64,000 nt of DNA from Hyphomonas polymorpha PS728. GTDB lineage: Bacteria; Pseudomonadota; Alphaproteobacteria; Caulobacterales; Hyphomonadaceae. The stretch covers positions 124,001 to 188,000 of the forward strand of contig NZ_ARYM01000001.1 in assembly GCF_000685315.1 (NCBI RefSeq), in the 5' to 3' direction. A program made the position numbers and the translations under genes. The notes under the pieces were generated by a model. That model was not told the DNA's origin, did no database searches, and worked only from the letters and a program-made list of their open reading frames with translations. Below, in pieces: positions 61,209-64,000 of the stretch. Each line of letters begins with the position of its first letter. The stretch's first letter is position 1.

Positions 61209-62267
61209 TCAGCGGTAAACACGTTGCACTCTGGGGCCAAGGCCTGTCAGCAGTTCGTAACCCAGCGTGCCACAGGCAGATGCCTGCGCCTCGAGTTTGG
61301 CGTTCTCGCCCAGAAATTCAACCCGTTCGCCGATTTTCGGTTGTTTGGTGCAGCCCGTGATGTCGATCGTTATCAGATCCATCGAAATACGCCCCAGGAC
61401 GGGGCACGGCAGATCGCCCAGCCAGGCGGTCATCTGGCCGCCGCCGGAGCGGGGTATGCCATCGGCATAGCCAAGGCTGCAGGTGGCCAGAAGGCGGTCC
61501 TCGGTCAGCGTATGAGTGGCGCCATAGCCGACATGCCCGCCGGCGCGCCCGGTGAAGACCGAGAGAATGCTGGCCTCAAGGATCACGGCGGTCTTCAGAT
61601 CGATCCCTGCCGGAGGCTGGGTGCCGCCATACAGGGCGAGGCCGGGGCGGGTCAGGTCGTAAGCGAACTTCTTGCCCAGATAGCAGCCATTGGAATTGGC
61701 AAGGCTGGCAGGGGTGTCAGGGAAGGCATCAGCCACTTCGTTGAAGGCCTTGCGCTGCTGCGCGTTCATCGGATGGTCCGGCTCATCGGCGCAGGCAAGA
61801 TGGCTCATCACCAGCACCGGCTGCAGCCGCCGCAGGCCGGCCAGTTCCTTCTCGCCCAGGTCTGTCGGCAGGCCGAGGCGGTTCATCCCGGTATTGAACT
61901 GCAAGGCGCAGGAGCCCTGCACGGTATTGTTCCAGAGGAGGACATGGGCCTCGCTGGAAAGGACGGCTGTGAGATCTGCGTCCCGGTAAAGGGCGAGATC
62001 CCGGCCGGGCATGGGCCCGTTCAGCACAAAGATGCGGGCCGCCTTGCCGGCCGCCTTGCGGACAGCGGCGCCTTCTTCCGGATAAGCCACGAAGAACGTC
62101 TGGCAGCCGGCAATCCGCAGGGCGCGCGCAATCCGCGCGATGCCCAGACCATAGGCATCTGCCTTGACGACAGCTGCCGTGGTTGCGCCCGGATGCAGGG
62201 CATCAAGCGTCCTCCAATTATCGGCAATATTACCGGTCAGGACCGTGGCGCGGGGCATGTGGCTCAT
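61209..62267 (-). CDS. alr: Alanine racemase
   Basis: PLP enzyme that makes D-alanine for peptidoglycan; 352 residues. PLP Lys in AVVKADAYGLG, MSHLACAD, LGYADGIPRS with the catalytic Tyr, and RISMDLITID. Normal length. Upstream of mlaE on the same strand. Confidence 0.94.
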   Translation of the reverse strand: MSHMPRATVLTGNIADNWRTLDALHPGATTAAVVKADAYGLGIARIARALRIAGCQTFFVAYPEEGAAVRKAAGKAARIFVLNGPMPGRDLALYRDADLTAVLSSEAHVLLWNNTVQGSCALQFNTGMNRLGLPTDLGEKELAGLRRLQPVLVMSHLACADEPDHPMNAQQRKAFNEVADAFPDTPASLANSNGCYLGKKFAYDLTRPGLALYGGTQPPAGIDLKTAVILEASILSVFTGRAGGHVGYGATHTLTEDRLLATCSLGYADGIPRSGGGQMTAWLGDLPCPVLGRISMDLITIDITGCTKQPKIGERVEFLGENAKLEAQASACGTLGYELLTGLGPRVQRVYR

Positions 62268-62315
62268 GGGCCCATCGCTAGGCGAGTTTCAGCGCCTTGT
62301 CATCCTGCCCGCCTG

Positions 62316-63794
62316 CTACTTGCCGCCTTCATGATGGGCGACCCAGGCAGACCCCTTCATGTTCCAGACAGGCGTGAAGAACACCATCCAGAGGATCAGC
62401 AGGATCATGCCGCCGGCAGGCACCACGGCGATCTTCTGAGGGCCGAAAAGGTCGACCAGCAGCCCCATCAGCGCGGCGCCGAAAGGGGCCCCTGCCATGA
62501 AGCCAAGCTGGTAAATGGAAAGGACGCGCGCGAGTTTCTCTTTTGGGGCTGCGTCCTGGACGATCGACCGGCTCATGGCGATGGAGATGCCCGCCGCATT
62601 GCCCCAGATGAACACGATCATCAGGAACGCCCAGTGCGGCACTACCCAGAGCATCGGGATCATGCCGGCAGATGCGATGAACTGGGCGGTCAACAGCAGG
62701 CGGCCCTGGCGCTTGATGCGGCGGAAGATCGCCAGCACGACGGATGAAGCAAAGGCGCCCATCCAGAAGGTGACGAACATGTCCCGGATACCGGACGAGC
62801 CGAAATGGTAGACATCCCGGTTGATGATCGGCAGCACGACCAGGAAAGACCCGATCACGAACACGCCGACACCGAACATCAGCAGTGTCATGGCCGAGAG
62901 CTTTGCATCGCTGCGCACGGCTTTCACGCCATCGAGGATGTCTCCGACAGCCGCGCCGAGCCCCTTGCGGCCTGTGCGCACCTGGCGCCCGCGGGCCATG
63001 AAGAGGGCAAAGCCTGCGCCGCAGGCCAGCGCGATGCCCTGAACAATCAGCAGGGTGCTGGCCGAAATCGGGCCGACCGAGAACCCGCCAAGCCAGGGCG
63101 GCATACGGGTCGCCTTGTCGGCATAGCCGGCCAGGACGAGCCCCCCGATCTGCGCGAGGAACTGCGCCATGGTGGCGAGCGTCACCCCCAGCTGCAGGGT
63201 CACGCTTGAGCCGACGCGCATCCGCCGCTCGACCACTTCATTCACGATGGCGTCGCGCGCGGGCATCATGAAGGCGCCAATGGTGCCGATGGCCAGCGCG
63301 TAAAAGATCATTGCCAGATAGCTCAGCTCTCCGCGTGACACAGCCAAAGCGAGAAAGAGGGATGGCACCGCAGCGAGAAGATGAAGCAGGATGAGCAGGC
63401 GGCGGCCATCGGCGCGCTCTGCCACCACGCCGCCAATCAGAAGGAACACCACTGACGGGGCCGACAGGGCCATATTGGCAAGACCGAGCGCGAGGCCGTC
63501 CAGATGCAGGTGGTTTCGCCCGGTGATCAGGTACGGAAAGAGGACAAGCTGTAGCCCGAACGCCATGAACCAGCTGCACTGGACACCGAGATAGGCGGGC
63601 AGTTCGATCTTCACGCCGCGGCGCAGTTTCCTGGCCCGCCAGTTGGTGGCGGTTACCAGAAAGGATGCGCCGGCGGTAATCGCTTCGCTGACGCCGCTGA
63701 CCGGTGACGTCACGTTGACGGTCGCATCCACGGCGGCCGGGCTGGTTTCCTGCGCGCGCGTTTCTTCGGCGTCTTTTCCGGCGTCTTCTGTCAC
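62316..63794 (-). CDS. MFS transporter
   Basis: 492 residues, about eleven to twelve membrane segments. The arrangement (LGVQCSWFMAFGLQLVLFP, LIGGVVAERADGRRLL with the A-like loop, PARDAIVNEVVERR) fits the DHA3-type exporter/enterobactin exporter-like subgroup of MFS. N-terminal Glu/Thr-rich cytosolic tail of about 45 residues. Start: GTG at 63792-63794 with GGGGA upstream; the frame is open to 63941, but that part would be non-homologous. Substrate unknown. Confidence 0.83.
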   Translation of the reverse strand: MTEDAGKDAEETRAQETSPAAVDATVNVTSPVSGVSEAITAGASFLVTATNWRARKLRRGVKIELPAYLGVQCSWFMAFGLQLVLFPYLITGRNHLHLDGLALGLANMALSAPSVVFLLIGGVVAERADGRRLLILLHLLAAVPSLFLALAVSRGELSYLAMIFYALAIGTIGAFMMPARDAIVNEVVERRMRVGSSVTLQLGVTLATMAQFLAQIGGLVLAGYADKATRMPPWLGGFSVGPISASTLLIVQGIALACGAGFALFMARGRQVRTGRKGLGAAVGDILDGVKAVRSDAKLSAMTLLMFGVGVFVIGSFLVVLPIINRDVYHFGSSGIRDMFVTFWMGAFASSVVLAIFRRIKRQGRLLLTAQFIASAGMIPMLWVVPHWAFLMIVFIWGNAAGISIAMSRSIVQDAAPKEKLARVLSIYQLGFMAGAPFGAALMGLLVDLFGPQKIAVVPAGGMILLILWMVFFTPVWNMKGSAWVAHHEGGK

Positions 63795-63940
63795 TGATTG
63801 GTCCCCACGCGGCGCATACTCATACAAACCTGCCGATAATGGAACCCGACCGCTAGCAGCAGCCGGGCATGGTTGCAAAGGCAGGACTGTGCCGATAGGT
63901 TTTTTATGACTTGTAAACCATGTGGGTGAGGTCTCTTCCA

Positions 63941-64000
63941 ATGCGGACGTTCCGGTACGCGGTCAGCTGGGGCATCGCCTTGGCTCTGGCGGCGATGTTC
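63941..64000 (+). CDS. Start of a membrane or exported protein, cut by the right edge
   Basis: ATG at 63941 with GGTGAGG about 9 bp upstream. Only 20 residues are visible, MRTFRYAVSWGIALALAAMF, which look like a signal peptide or first membrane helix. Divergent from the MFS gene. Identity unknown. Confidence 0.4.
   Translation, partial: MRTFRYAVSWGIALALAAMF

Noticed and set aside
61182-62747. 521-codon open frame on the plus strand
   Set aside because: Antisense to alr and the MFS gene; no recognisable domain.

Overview
The window is a GC-rich bacterial chromosome segment of core metabolism and cell-envelope genes. It carries no insertion sequence, prophage, plasmid gene or CRISPR array that I can see. 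The gene set points to an alphaproteobacterium, most likely of the Caulobacterales/Hyphomonadaceae type. Evidence includes an RNase E with an acidic insertion in its S1 domain and a C-terminal GWW motif, a radA-cvpA-purF-SDR block near alr and mlaEF, a DUF374-waaA-lpxK lipid A block, and small Caulobacter-type lipoproteins. I cannot name the species from this sequence alone.

Layout. 0-1 kb: 3' end of a FadB-type 3-hydroxyacyl-CoA dehydrogenase. 1-4 kb: rne on the minus strand. 4.2-9.2 kb: a secreted N-acetylmuramoyl-L-alanine amidase, a TPR lipoprotein, ispE and a WecA/WbpL-like polyprenyl-phosphate sugar-1-phosphate transferase, facing a polyprenyl diphosphate synthase. 10.4-20 kb: lipoprotein, DUF2007 protein, coaA, a TrmN6-like methyltransferase, a 37-residue membrane peptide, glyQ, a lipoprotein, glyS and ppdK. 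20-23 kb: SleB-type hydrolase, O-methyltransferase, SDR. 22.9-28.4 kb: de novo NAD genes nadA, nadB and nadC, with two exported proteins of unknown function between them and a palindromic operator before nadA. 28.7-34.7 kb: short P450, M20 peptidase lipoprotein, RhlE-like DEAD-box helicase, Fe-SOD and a phytoene-synthase-like protein resembling NDUFAF6. 34.8-38.8 kb: lipid A and Kdo genes (lpxL-like, lpxK, waaA, DUF374). Then come tRNA-Val(CAC), a regulator-rich gap, a small conserved gene, gph, glmU, rpiA and gor.

44-45.3 kb holds the least ordinary gene, a TIR domain fused to a ParA/MinD-type ATPase. After it come class II DAHP synthase, a CPBP protease, a MATE exporter, HU, a DUF429-like protein, an MDR reductase, a Gfo/Idh/MocA oxidoreductase, an SDR, purF, a degenerate erythromycin-esterase-like lipoprotein, cvpA, radA, an exported small protein, an HI0933-type flavoprotein, mlaF, mlaE, alr and an MFS transporter. 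The start of one more gene is at the right edge.

Genes are tightly packed. Many same-strand pairs overlap by 4 bp (ATGA or GTGA), and several convergent pairs overlap at their stop codons. I found no complete multi-gene novel system. The best leads are the TIR-ParA fusion, two proteins of the ChaN/EreA-like folds set into otherwise conserved operons, and several unassigned operator-like repeats.
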